Translations under genes and position numbers: made by a program
The notes under the pieces: generated by a model
The model's database searches: none
Seen by the model: the letters and a program-made list of their open reading frames with translations, nothing else
What the model was told of the DNA's origin: nothing
Shown here: positions 35,525 to 43,894 of the stretch, in pieces
Position numbering within the stretch: the first letter of the stretch is position 1
How the letters are laid out: each line of letters opens with the position of its first letter
Assembly: GCF_947498515.1 (NCBI RefSeq)
Contig: NZ_CANMKO010000001.1
Span: forward strand, 604,926 to 668,925
Source: an uncultured Pelagimonas sp.
GTDB lineage: Bacteria > Pseudomonadota > Alphaproteobacteria > Rhodobacterales > Rhodobacteraceae
Length of the DNA: 64,000 bases
Direction of reading: 5' to 3'

Positions 35525-36853
35525 TCATTCAGCGGCGTCGCGATAGGGCGCGCCTTCGCCGTAGGGGACATTCACCCCACCATAGCGTCGCACCCGCAGG
35601 TTGCATTGTTCTGCATGGCCAACAAACCCTTCGAGCATACATAGGCGTGAGCCGTATTCGCCGATCATCGTGGCCGCCTCATCCGAGGTGACTTTTTGAT
35701 AGCTATGGGTTTTCAGAAACTTGCCAACCCAAAGGCCACCTGTATAGCGTCCCGCCTTTTTGGTAGGCAGCGTGTGGTTGGTGCCGATCACCTTGTCACC
35801 ATTGGCCACATTGGTGCGTGGCCCAAGGAACAGCGCGCCGTAACACGTCATGTGTTCAAGAAACCAATCATCACGGTCCGTCATGACCTGGACATGCTCG
35901 GAGGCGATATCATCGGCCACGGTCAGCATTTCGTCATAGCTGTCGCAGACGATGATCTCTCCGTAGTCTTCCCAGCTCACCTTGGCAGTTCCCGCTGTGG
36001 GCAAGATTTTCAGGATGCGGTCGATCTCGGACAGGGTGTCCTCGGCCAGCTTGCGCGAGTTGGTCACGAGAACAGCGGGGGAATTATAGCCATGTTCGGC
36101 CTGACCCAGCAGGTCGGTGGCGCACATTTCTGCATCCACCGTGTCATCGGCGATCACCATGGTTTCGGTCGGACCAGCAAAGAGGTCGATGCCAACACGT
36201 CCGAACAATTGCCGCTTGGCTTCGGCAACAAAGGCGTTGCCCGGGCCGACCAGCAAATGCACCGGGTCTATGGTCTCGGTTCCGATCGCCATCGCGCCCA
36301 CGGCCTGGATGCCGCCCAGAACATATATTTCATGCGCGCCGCCAAGATGCATGGCGGCGATCACCGCTGGGTTCGGCTCTCCGTTGAAGGGCGGGGTACA
36401 TGCGACGATGCGCGGTACACCGGCGACTTTGGCGGTTGCGACGGACATATGGGCCGAGGCGACCATGGGGAACTTGCCGCCGGGAACGTAGCAGCCAACC
36501 GATTGCACCGGGATGTTCTTGTGGCCAAGGATCACGCCGGGCATGGTCTCGATCTCGATGTCCAGCATGCTGTCGCGCTGGGCTTGGGCGAAATTCACAA
36601 CCTGTTCTTGGGCGAACTTAATATCTGCCATTTCACGGTCCGACACTTTGGCCATGATCGTCGCGATCTCTGCTTCGCTCAGCCGATAGGTCGGGCGGTC
36701 ATAATTGTCGAACTTGACCGCCAGCTCATGTACAGCTGCATCGCCGCGGGTTTCAATATCTTTGAGCGTTGCCGCCACCACGGCCGCTGTCTTGGCGTCG
36801 TCTTCTGCGCGGTCCGCCTCGGGTTTGCCCCGTTTCAGGTGTTCGATTGTCAT
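35525..36853 (-). CDS. histidinol-dehydrogenase-family dehydrogenase, HpsN-like
   Basis: A 442-aa member of the HisD family. Metal and catalytic residues are visible: Gln251 and His254 ([11 protein letters not shown]), Glu319-His320 (IASEHVQVM), and a C-terminal His in [12 protein letters not shown]. The sequence, including [11 protein letters not shown] and [25 protein letters not shown], resembles the sulfopropanediol 3-dehydrogenase (HpsN) group of roseobacters, which oxidises an alcohol to a carboxylate in two NAD-linked steps. No other his or hps genes are nearby. I chose ATG 36853 (GAGGA upstream); an in-frame ATG at 36985 lies in the preceding gene. The substrate here is probably a pathway alcohol, not necessarily a sulfonate. 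Confidence 0.82.
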   Translation of the reverse strand: MTIEHLKRGKPEADRAEDDAKTAAVVAATLKDIETRGDAAVHELAVKFDNYDRPTYRLSEAEIATIMAKVSDREMADIKFAQEQVVNFAQAQRDSMLDIEIETMPGVILGHKNIPVQSVGCYVPGGKFPMVASAHMSVATAKVAGVPRIVACTPPFNGEPNPAVIAAMHLGGAHEIYVLGGIQAVGAMAIGTETIDPVHLLVGPGNAFVAEAKRQLFGRVGIDLFAGPTETMVIADDTVDAEMCATDLLGQAEHGYNSPAVLVTNSRKLAEDTLSEIDRILKILPTAGTAKVSWEDYGEIIVCDSYDEMLTVADDIASEHVQVMTDRDDWFLEHMTCYGALFLGPRTNVANGDKVIGTNHTLPTKKAGRYTGGLWVGKFLKTHSYQKVTSDEAATMIGEYGSRLCMLEGFVGHAEQCNLRVRRYGGVNVPYGEGAPYRDAAE

Positions 36854-36863
36854 TGCCTTGTCC

Positions 36864-37406
36864 TCACTTATCGGGCTCGGTGTCTGGCCGGGGGGCGGTG
36901 CGCTCGCCTCGGTCATAGGCTTCCCAGCCTTCACCATTGAAAATATCGACGCCCAATTGCGCCGCAACATGGGCGAAATCCACATTCACCCAGTTGTCGA
37001 CGATCTTGCCATCAACGACTTTCCAGAAGTCCATGTAGCGGATCTCGATGCGCTTGCCGGTTGGTGCAATCCCGAGAAACGTACCGCTATGAGTGGCCTC
37101 TTGGCGGCCAAAGGCGGCGGCCCATTCGCCCATATAAAGACGCGCTTCGTCGATGCAGGTCTTGTCCGAAAACGCAGCCTGAAAGGGGCGTTGCCAGTTG
37201 TCTTGAAACTCCTGAAGGCCGGTCTTGGTGCCACAGCCTTGGTTCCCCATCCAGCGAAAGCCTTCGCTGAAAAACTCGCCAATATCGTTGATGCGATGGT
37301 CGTTGAGACCATCCACCATGGTTTCGATCACCCGGCGGGTATCTTCGGTTTTGCTCATGTCCGTGTCGCGGGTCAGCACGGCCTGTTCAGGGCGGGAGCC
37401 TTTCAT
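36864..37406 (-). CDS. single-domain NTF2/SnoaL-like protein (paralogue C)
   Basis: A 180-aa NTF2-like protein with the cluster signature [18 protein letters not shown] and [15 protein letters not shown]...[11 protein letters not shown] 37406 follows AAGGAG and overlaps the stop of a 43-aa ORF as ATGA. It has the length of one half of paralogues B and D, so it is the unduplicated form. SnoaL-type proteins catalyse ring closure, dehydration or isomerisation; which of these applies is unknown. Confidence 0.77.
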   Translation of the reverse strand: MKGSRPEQAVLTRDTDMSKTEDTRRVIETMVDGLNDHRINDIGEFFSEGFRWMGNQGCGTKTGLQEFQDNWQRPFQAAFSDKTCIDEARLYMGEWAAAFGRQEATHSGTFLGIAPTGKRIEIRYMDFWKVVDGKIVDNWVNVDFAHVAAQLGVDIFNGEGWEAYDRGERTAPRPDTEPDK

Positions 37407-37534
37407 TGGGCGTCTCCTTTTGGAATGTCGGGATAGATCAGCGGGGCAGGGGTGCCCTTGCTGACAAAATCCCGAGGCATCCTGTTCAGAGCCGGATGGC
37501 GCGACATGGCGCTGGAGCGGGCGGTCGAACTCAT
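37403..37534 (-). CDS. 43-aa small ORF tiled between permease and NTF2-like gene
   Basis: ATG 37534 overlaps the permease stop as ATGA; its own TGA (37403-37405) overlaps the ATG of the NTF2-like gene as ATGA. All 43 codons are in the GC-rich style of the neighbours. The peptide is basic, Pro- and Arg-rich, with no membrane segment; its C-half reads RDFVSKGTPAPLIYPDIPKGD. Exact tiling at both ends plus native codon use favours a real, coupled gene. No family recognised; it could be an accessory peptide or simply a coupling leader. Confidence 0.55.
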   Translation of the reverse strand: MSSTARSSAMSRHPALNRMPRDFVSKGTPAPLIYPDIPKGDAQ

Positions 37535-38412
37535 CCCTTTACCGCGCCTGCGGTCAGGCCCGAAACGATCTGGCGCTGGAAGAACATCACAAGGATGAAC
37601 AGCGGCGCAGTGGCGGAGACAACGGCGGCAACGGCGAACATGACATTGCCCTCGGTATAGGTTGTGCCAAGGAAAGCGGCGATGGCAGGCACCATGGTGC
37701 GGTTGCTTTCCGATAGGAGCATCGCAGTCACCGCAAAGTCGTTGTAGGCCAGCAAGAAGCTAAACAGGCCAGTGGTGATCACACCCGGCCACATGACCGG
37801 TACGATGACATGGCGGAAGGCTTGAAACTGTGTGCAGCCGTCAACTTTGGCGCTCTCGTCCAACTCTTTCGGGATGTTTTGGAAAAACGAATGCAACATC
37901 CAGAGCGTAAAGGGTTGGTTGATCGCCACCAATACAATGATTGTAGTCGGCAGGATGCCCCAGACATTCCATTCAAAGAAGGGCAAGAGATAGCCCGCAA
38001 CAAGCGTGATCGGCGGCATGGCACGAAAGATCAGCGCGGTGATCAGCAGCCAGAACGTATAGCGATAGCCAGAGCGCGACAGGGCATAGCCACCCAATGT
38101 GCCGATGGTCAGCGATGTGCAGACCACAAAGAAACACACGATGAAGGTGTTGATAACATTGCGCCAAAACTCTTCCTGGACCCAAGCCCCTTCATAGGCG
38201 GCTCCGGTAAAAGCGCTGCCATAGGTGGCTTTGGTCCGTTCGCCAGTCAGGGCATTGGTCCAATCGGCGATGGAGAAGAAATCCAGCTCGACCTTGAACG
38301 ATCCCCAGAGCGTCCAGAAGAAGGGGAAGGCAGCGAGGATGAACCAGACCAGTACAAAACCGTTGGTTAGGATACGGAGCCCGGTGGGCATGCGTTGTGC
38401 TTTGGATGCCAT
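37531..38412 (-). CDS. ABC sugar transporter permease (MalG-type, CUT1)
   Basis: A 293-aa inner-membrane permease with six membrane helices and the EAA loop in IPKELDESAKVDGCTQFQAFRHVIVPVMWPG. C-terminal type of the CUT1 pair. ATG 38412 is one base after the stop of the partner permease; a longer frame reaching 38535 lies inside that gene. It works with the neighbouring permease, binding protein and ATPase. CUT1 systems carry di- and oligosaccharides, glycosides or polyol-like compounds. Confidence 0.9.
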   Translation of the reverse strand: MASKAQRMPTGLRILTNGFVLVWFILAAFPFFWTLWGSFKVELDFFSIADWTNALTGERTKATYGSAFTGAAYEGAWVQEEFWRNVINTFIVCFFVVCTSLTIGTLGGYALSRSGYRYTFWLLITALIFRAMPPITLVAGYLLPFFEWNVWGILPTTIIVLVAINQPFTLWMLHSFFQNIPKELDESAKVDGCTQFQAFRHVIVPVMWPGVITTGLFSFLLAYNDFAVTAMLLSESNRTMVPAIAAFLGTTYTEGNVMFAVAAVVSATAPLFILVMFFQRQIVSGLTAGAVKG

Positions 38413-38413
38413 G

Positions 38414-39439
38414 TTACTTGCCCTTGAAATCGCGCCAGGTCCGAACCAGCACTGGGGATAGCAGGATCGCCACGCCGAGAATGGTAAGAACAGAGGTTGC
38501 AGAAGCCGCAGAAAGCTGTCGGGTTTCGCCGCCAAGATCGTTGAAGATGATCCAGCTCAGCGAGGTCGCATGCGCCGAGGCGTTGAAGCCGACCACCGGT
38601 TCAAAGACCCGGAAATTGTCCATCAGCTGGATAAGCGCCACAAAGGTCACCAGCGGCATAAGGTGGGGAACCACCACGTATTTGATCTGTTGCCAGCGGC
38701 TTGCCCCGTCGATCTGCGCCGCTTCGATCTGGTCCTTGGGGAGGGTCTGCAACCCAGCGTAAAAGACCACAAAAGCAAAGGGAGCAGAGTGCCAGACGCC
38801 GTAGACGATCAGCATGACCCAAGTCAGCCCAGTGGAGGCCTTGAGCGAGAAGTTCGGATCACCCGCCAATGCAACAAGCGCCGAGCCGATAACACCGCGG
38901 CTATCCACCATCCAAAACAGGATGAGTGAGCCGATTAGCGGCGTCACGATCATCGGCAGCAGCGAAAAGAAGATCATGAAGCCTTTGAGGTGACGGTGAA
39001 GAGAATTCACTGCCAGCGCGATCATCAAGCCAAAGATGATCAGCATCGGTGTCACGATGAATGTGAAGGTTAGGGTAAAGGCCAGCGCGCGGTATAGCGG
39101 TAGGTTAAAAAGCTTGTCCGAAAATTCGCCCCAGCTATTGGTGGTGGCCCAGGCGTCACTGACCTCGGCCACAGCCAAATGCGCGCGGTCTAGATAAATG
39201 TCGAGCCCAACAAACCGGCCTAGCGGCTGCGCATCGCGGATTTCGCGGGTGGCATCTTGGTCGATGGTGGTCTCGGTGGTGCAGCCCACAAGCGGGGTGC
39301 AGTTTTCGACGGTTTTCAGCACCGCTTCGTGCGGGGCAAAGACGGACTGGACCACGACCGACACGATTGGGAAGGCGATGAACAAGAGCATCGCGAGCCC
39401 CGTGGGCAGGAAGAACCAGAAGAACGTGCGGTGTTTCAT
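38414..39439 (-). CDS. ABC sugar transporter permease (MalF-type, CUT1)
   Basis: A 341-aa permease: one N-terminal helix (about 7-30), then an unusually long periplasmic insert of about 75 residues with two cysteines (ENCTPLVGCTTE) before the next helix, and the EAA loop LPKDQIEAAQIDGASRWQQIKYVVVPHLMP. Partner of the MalG-type permease. ATG 39439. The periplasmic insert recalls the MalF P2 domain but is short; it might contact the binding protein. Confidence 0.88.
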   Translation of the reverse strand: MKHRTFFWFFLPTGLAMLLFIAFPIVSVVVQSVFAPHEAVLKTVENCTPLVGCTTETTIDQDATREIRDAQPLGRFVGLDIYLDRAHLAVAEVSDAWATTNSWGEFSDKLFNLPLYRALAFTLTFTFIVTPMLIIFGLMIALAVNSLHRHLKGFMIFFSLLPMIVTPLIGSLILFWMVDSRGVIGSALVALAGDPNFSLKASTGLTWVMLIVYGVWHSAPFAFVVFYAGLQTLPKDQIEAAQIDGASRWQQIKYVVVPHLMPLVTFVALIQLMDNFRVFEPVVGFNASAHATSLSWIIFNDLGGETRQLSAASATSVLTILGVAILLSPVLVRTWRDFKGK

Positions 39440-39473
39440 CTCGTGATCCGAATAAAGGAGGGGTTGGTGAGGT

Positions 39474-39499
39474 TCGGAGAGAGGTTGCCCCCTCTCCGA
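39474..39499 (-). terminator. hairpin between binding-protein and permease genes
   Basis: TCGGAGAG (39474-39481) pairs with CTCTCCGA (39492-39499), 8 bp, 10-nt loop, starting 10 nt past the binding-protein stop. No T-tract. The position, just after the binding protein, suggests 3'-end stabilisation of that part of the transcript. Confidence 0.5.
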
Positions 39500-39508
39500 G
39501 GGAGGATC

Positions 39509-40735
39509 TTACTTCAAGAAGCCTTTTTCCTTAGCGGCGGTGACATAGGCCGCTTCGATATCGGTCAGCGCTTGTTCCGCGCTTTCCTTACCTTGTAGGA
39601 AGTCAGCCAGTTCGTTGCCGATCGCGCCATGCATCAGGCCCATGTAAGGCACCATTGGGTAAGGCAAGGTGCCCGCCTTGGCCGCATCAAAAACACCGAT
39701 GGCGGCATCTGTTGGCTCATAGCCTTCGATCAGCCAAACCGCTTGGCTGGCGATCTCGTCGTCCTTCATCAAGTCAGGACGGATGCCGTTCATCATGGCA
39801 ACAAAGGTCGCTTCGGCCTCTTCATCAGAGATGTTTTTGGCTACGGTCCAGCCGTCCCACCACAAGGTCGACGCCGGGATGGAGCCGCCGCCAACGGTCA
39901 AAGGACCAGCAATCGCATGACCGGCTTTGACCTCATCGGTCACACCGTCCGCTGTTGTTTGGGTTGCTGCGCGCGACCCCCACATGTTCAGCATCGCGAT
40001 GTTGCCCGCGCGGTATTCTGCGTTGGTTGCGTTGGAATCATGGGTCAGGAAGTCGGGGTTCATGTATTCGGTCAGCGCCTTCATCATGTTCAGCGTCTGA
40101 ATGCCGGCCTCAGAGTTGACCATTGGCTCGGCGCTGCCTTCCTTGAAGAACGACCCACCATTGCCCAAGAAGATGTTGTTGAATTCTTGTGCTAGGTTCC
40201 AACCGGCCGCATAGGCACCGCCAATCGGGTTATCCATCACACCTTTTTCACGGATCATCTTGGCCGCTTCGAGCATGTCCTCGTAGGTCTTGGGTGGTTC
40301 GATGCCCAGCTCAGCGAGCACGTCTTTGCGATACATCAGGTGTTGTGCGTTCGCCATGAACGCCACGGCCATGACCTTGCCATCAATGGTGATCAGCTGG
40401 CTTTTCTGTAAACCGGCACCGTGCTTGGCGATCAGATCATCCAGCGGACGCACCAGATCGTCATTCATCAGGATGGTCAGGGTCGAGTTCGCAACAATGG
40501 CCGATGTGTACTCGGCTGGATTGCCCTGCATGCCGGCAACGTGGATGTCTTTGTGATCTGCGGTCAGGTTCTTTTTGACCTCAGCGCCGGTGCATTCAGC
40601 AGCACCTGCACCAACCGTTTGGATCGCCGGGAACTCGTTGCCAATGATGTTGACGCGCGCGTCGATTTCACAAGCTAGGGCACCACCTGCCCAAAGGGCG
40701 ATCGTGCTGGCAAGGGCCACTCTTTTCATGAACAT
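39509..40735 (-). CDS. ABC transporter sugar-binding protein
   Basis: A 408-aa extracellular solute-binding protein, family 1. Signal peptide (about 1-22, ending GGALA, followed by Cys) that could be read as a lipoprotein site (GALAC) or a normal cleavage. Body features: DLVRPLDDLIAKHG, VAFMANAQHLMYRKDVLAELGIEPPKTYEDMLEAA and LWWDGWTVAKN. I chose ATG 40735 (GGGAG upstream), with ATG 40729 as alternative. It delivers the substrate of the LacI-controlled cluster to the CUT1 permeases. Confidence 0.87.
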   Translation of the reverse strand: MFMKRVALASTIALWAGGALACEIDARVNIIGNEFPAIQTVGAGAAECTGAEVKKNLTADHKDIHVAGMQGNPAEYTSAIVANSTLTILMNDDLVRPLDDLIAKHGAGLQKSQLITIDGKVMAVAFMANAQHLMYRKDVLAELGIEPPKTYEDMLEAAKMIREKGVMDNPIGGAYAAGWNLAQEFNNIFLGNGGSFFKEGSAEPMVNSEAGIQTLNMMKALTEYMNPDFLTHDSNATNAEYRAGNIAMLNMWGSRAATQTTADGVTDEVKAGHAIAGPLTVGGGSIPASTLWWDGWTVAKNISDEEAEATFVAMMNGIRPDLMKDDEIASQAVWLIEGYEPTDAAIGVFDAAKAGTLPYPMVPYMGLMHGAIGNELADFLQGKESAEQALTDIEAAYVTAAKEKGFLK

Positions 40736-40813
40736 TGTCTCTTCTCCCTGTTGAGGTGAGTGCATCTTCGAAGGCTGCACTCGGGTTGTTCCGAATGATC
40801 GGAAAAGTGGGGG

Positions 40814-41869
40814 TTACCCCCCGAGGCGCGCACCTGTTGCGGTATCAAACAGATGGCAGTGATCGGTATGAATTTGCATCGACACAATGTCGTCGATTTC
40901 GGCGCGGAATGTTTTGTCGGCCTTCACAGAAACCAGCTGACCGCCAAGGCGGACCGAAACCATGGTGCTGTCGCCCAAAAGCTCAAGCGTATAGATTGGC
41001 GCGTTGATCTCTCCGCCCGTTCCGCCTTCGACAACGTTGGCGTCTTCGGCGCGGAAACCCAGCGTGATCTTGCCATTGGGCGCGTCTAGGCCACGTACTT
41101 CGGTGCTTTCGGATGTGAACACGCCATCCTTTATTTCACCTTCCAAAAGGTTCATGGCCGGGTTGCCGATGAAGCTTGCGACAAAGGTGTTGGCGGGGGT
41201 GTCGTAGATTTCGACCGGTGTGCCCACCTGTTGAACCACACCCTGTTTCATGATCACCACGCGATCCGCCAAGGTCATGGCCTCGATCTGGTCATGGGTT
41301 ACGTAGATCGTGGTGACAGAAAGTTCGTGGCTGAGGTTTTTGATTTGAGCGCGGGTACTTACACGGAGCTTGGCGTCAAGATTGGAGAGCGGCTCATCCA
41401 TCAGGAACACGTTGGGCTCGCGCACGATGGCCCGGGCAAGGGCCACGCGCTGACGCTGACCCCCTGATAGTTCTGCCGGTTTGCGATGTAGAAAATCATC
41501 TAGTTCCACCATGGCCGAGGCGCGGCGCACCTTTTCGTCATGGGTGTTGGGATCGGTCCCACGCACCTTGAGGGGAAAGCGGATGTTTTCGTAGACGTTC
41601 ATGTTTGGATAGAGCGCGTAGCTCTGGAACACCATGGCGACATCGCGGTCCTTGGGTTCGAGATCGTTGACCTTTTTGCCGTCGATCAGGATCTCTCCCT
41701 CGGTTGCGTCTTCCAGACCCGCGATCATCCGCATGGTCGTGGTTTTGCCGCAGCCCGAGGGCCCAAGCAGCACGAGGAACTCCTTGTCGGCAATGGTCAG
41801 GTTGAAATTCTCAACTCCAACAAAGCTGCCCCACCGCTTGTGGATGTTCTGCAACCGAATTTCGGCCAT
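40814..41869 (-). CDS. ABC sugar transporter ATPase (MalK/UgpC-type)
   Basis: A 351-aa ATPase: Walker A GPSGCGKTT, Q loop MVFQSYALYP, signature LSGGQRQRVALARAI, Walker B VFLMDEPLSNLDAKLR, His switch YVTHDQIEAMT, then a C-terminal OB-type regulatory domain (TOBE). It energises the CUT1 importer. First gene of the leftward operon; ATG 41869 lies 27 bp from a LacI-type operator. An in-frame extension up to 41977 would run across the operators and is rejected. Confidence 0.92.
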   Translation of the reverse strand: MAEIRLQNIHKRWGSFVGVENFNLTIADKEFLVLLGPSGCGKTTTMRMIAGLEDATEGEILIDGKKVNDLEPKDRDVAMVFQSYALYPNMNVYENIRFPLKVRGTDPNTHDEKVRRASAMVELDDFLHRKPAELSGGQRQRVALARAIVREPNVFLMDEPLSNLDAKLRVSTRAQIKNLSHELSVTTIYVTHDQIEAMTLADRVVIMKQGVVQQVGTPVEIYDTPANTFVASFIGNPAMNLLEGEIKDGVFTSESTEVRGLDAPNGKITLGFRAEDANVVEGGTGGEINAPIYTLELLGDSTMVSVRLGGQLVSVKADKTFRAEIDDIVSMQIHTDHCHLFDTATGARLGG

Positions 41870-41895
41870 GCGGTTTTTCCTCCCGTTGGAATCGC

Positions 41896-41913
41896 TTTGC
41901 ATACGCTTGCAAA
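41896..41913. promoter_or_regulatory. LacI-type operator O1
   Basis: TTTGCATACGCTTGCAAA: an 18-bp near-palindrome with central CG, half-sites TTTGCATAC and TTTGCAAGC (on opposite strands). It lies between the divergent ATPase and NTF2-like genes, 27 bp from the ATPase start. The geometry is that of LacI/GalR-family sites. The LacI-type protein at 32342-33370 is the likely binder. Confidence 0.7.
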
Positions 41914-41949
41914 AGGTTAGGCAATGAGGCAACATTTTGGCAAGAGAAT

Positions 41950-41967
41950 TTTGCACACGTATGCAAA
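41950..41967. promoter_or_regulatory. LacI-type operator O2
   Basis: TTTGCACACGTATGCAAA: half-sites TTTGCACAC and TTTGCATAC, one mismatch from perfect symmetry, central CG. It is centred 54 bp from O1, about five helical turns, and 31 bp from the rightward gene start. Two sites on the same face suit co-operative repression of both promoters. Confidence 0.72.
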
Positions 41968-41997
41968 ATAGGTGCAACGCCTTGAAAAGAGTGAGCT

Positions 41998-42999
41998 ATG
42001 TCAGACCTTCAGGCCGCGAAGCAGGCCGTATTGGACTACTATCAGCAATTGGATTCGCCTTATGCTGATATTGAGGAGACCTTGTCCCAGCACTGTGCCG
42101 ATAGCTACATTTGGCGCGGTTTTCACCCCTTCGGCGAGTTGTTCGACCCCAAGCAGGTTGCGCAAAAATTCTGGCGACCCCTCAAGCAAAGCCTCAAGGC
42201 TTTGCAGCGCCGACAGGATATCTTTTTTGCCGGACGCAACCGGATTCAAGACGACGAAGCCATTTGGGTCGTGTCGATGGGCCATCTCATGGGGTTGTTC
42301 GATGCGCCTTTCCTTGGCATCCCGCCGACCGGGAAAATCGCCATGCTGCGCTATTGCGAATTTCACCGCGTCAAGAGCGGTAAGATAGTTGAAACCGCCA
42401 TGTATTTTGATTTGCCGCACTTGATGGCGCAAGCGGGGGTTACGCTGTTTCCCAACCAGACCGCCGCGCAGCTGGTGCAGCCGGGCCCCGCGACCCATGA
42501 CGGTTTGCTATTTGGGCCGGCGCCCGAACAGGATGGAAAAGATACTCTGGCATTGATCAACCGCATGATTAGCGATCTGGGGCAATGGGATAGTGAGCTG
42601 AGCCTTGAGGATGAGCTGCGCCAGACATGGGCCGAAGACATGCTATGGTGGGGGCCAACCGGCATTGGCGCGACATACACCATCCCACGCTATGCGCTGC
42701 AACATTCCGGCCCGTTTCGCGCGGCCTTTTCTGATCGCTCTAAAACCACTCATATCGCGCGTCTTGCCGAGGGCAATTTTGGCGGTTTCTTTGGCTGGCC
42801 GAACTTTTCTGCCCGCCTTACCGGAGATTTCATGGGGCTACCTGCAACCAACGACATTGGGGAGTTCCGGGTTATCGACATCTATCGCCGCGAGGGCGAC
42901 AAGCTGGCTGAAAACTGGATTTTCATTGACCTCCTGCATTTCTGGAAATGTCAGGGCTTCGATTTTCTAGCGCAATTGCAAAACGGAGCTGAGGCATGA
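41998..42999 (+). CDS. two-domain NTF2/SnoaL-like protein (paralogue D)
   Basis: A 333-aa tandem NTF2-like protein. N-half: LGIPPTGKIAMLRYCEFHRVKSGKIVE and FDLPHLMAQAG; C-half: FMGLPATNDIGEFRVIDIY and IFIDLLHFWKCQGFD. It is clearly paralogous to the protein at 34378-35424 along its whole length. It opens the rightward arm of the cluster, directly after two LacI-type operators, and its stop overlaps the amidohydrolase ATG as ATGA. The reaction is unknown. Confidence 0.77.
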   Translation: MSDLQAAKQAVLDYYQQLDSPYADIEETLSQHCADSYIWRGFHPFGELFDPKQVAQKFWRPLKQSLKALQRRQDIFFAGRNRIQDDEAIWVVSMGHLMGLFDAPFLGIPPTGKIAMLRYCEFHRVKSGKIVETAMYFDLPHLMAQAGVTLFPNQTAAQLVQPGPATHDGLLFGPAPEQDGKDTLALINRMISDLGQWDSELSLEDELRQTWAEDMLWWGPTGIGATYTIPRYALQHSGPFRAAFSDRSKTTHIARLAEGNFGGFFGWPNFSARLTGDFMGLPATNDIGEFRVIDIYRREGDKLAENWIFIDLLHFWKCQGFDFLAQLQNGAEA

Positions 43000-43862
43000 T
43001 CGACGCGCATCATCATTTGTGGGATCTTTCCGCTGTGAGTTACCCATGGCTTATGGCCGAGGGCGTCGCGCGGTTCTTTGGTGATCCGACGCCGATCCAG
43101 CGGGATTACTTGCTGAGAGAATTTCGCAATGACGCCGCCACAGAGGGGATCACCGCTTCGGTCCACATACAGGTCGGTGCCGCGGATGGATTGGCCGAGG
43201 CCCGTTGGGTGCAATCCGTGGCCGATGCGAATGCTGACTGGCCTATGGCGCAGGTTGTTTTTTGCGACCTAACAGCCTGCGATCTCGGCGACACTCTGGA
43301 CGCTTTTCAAAACCTGTCCACTGTTCGTGGTGTGCGTCAGATCGTTGGCCGCGCCCCGGGTGAGGATGCCGTGACAGGGACCAATGGCCTTTTGGACGAT
43401 CCACGTTTTGTACAGGGTTTGCGCGAGGCCGGGCGGCGAGGGCTGTCCTTTGACCTGCAACTCATTCCCGAACTGATGGAGAAAACCGCCCGTGTCTTGG
43501 AACGCGCGCCCGATACCCAGATTGCTCTGTGTCACGCAGGTAGCCCGCACGATCGTTCGCCCCAAGGCCTACGGGATTGGGCAGACAAAATGCGCCGCCT
43601 TTCCAGTTTGCCGCAAGTCACTTGCAAGCTGTCTGGTCTTGGAATGTTTCAACACAATTGGACACAGGATGACTTCCGCCCCATCATTGAAACCTGCCTA
43701 GAGCAATTCGGCCCGGAACGCTGTATGTTTGGTTCAAACTTTCCCGTCGATAGTCTCTATTCTGACTATGCAACCTTGGTCACGGCGCATCGGTCTATTG
43801 TTCCACAGGGCATGCATGATCAAGTTTTTCACGGTACTGCTTCTAGGTTCTATGCGCTGTAG
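42996..43862 (+). CDS. amidohydrolase-family lactonase-like hydrolase
   Basis: A 288-aa TIM-barrel metal-dependent hydrolase of the amidohydrolase-2 family. N-terminal IDAHHHLWD supplies the HxH metal site, ALCHAGSPHD a further His and FGSNFPVDSLYSDY the C-terminal Asp region. Relatives hydrolyse sugar lactones (fuconolactonase, rhamnonolactonase) or 2-pyrone-4,6-dicarboxylate. With a CUT1 importer and dehydrogenases in the same cluster, hydrolysis of a sugar-derived lactone is the best guess. Confidence 0.82.
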   Translation: MIDAHHHLWDLSAVSYPWLMAEGVARFFGDPTPIQRDYLLREFRNDAATEGITASVHIQVGAADGLAEARWVQSVADANADWPMAQVVFCDLTACDLGDTLDAFQNLSTVRGVRQIVGRAPGEDAVTGTNGLLDDPRFVQGLREAGRRGLSFDLQLIPELMEKTARVLERAPDTQIALCHAGSPHDRSPQGLRDWADKMRRLSSLPQVTCKLSGLGMFQHNWTQDDFRPIIETCLEQFGPERCMFGSNFPVDSLYSDYATLVTAHRSIVPQGMHDQVFHGTASRFYAL

Positions 43863-43894
43863 AACGCGGGCATTCCGATGATTTTGGAAGTTGC

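Noticed and set aside
35525..36853. HisD-family protein as true histidinol dehydrogenase
   Set aside because: No other histidine biosynthesis gene is near and the sequence is closer to the HpsN-type group as I recall it; the biosynthetic gene is expected elsewhere.
35696..36940. A 414-codon open frame on the plus strand
   Set aside because: It is exactly antisense to the HpsN-like dehydrogenase and NTF2-like genes, His/Gly/Arg-rich without domains, and reflects GC-rich codon bias on the opposite strand.
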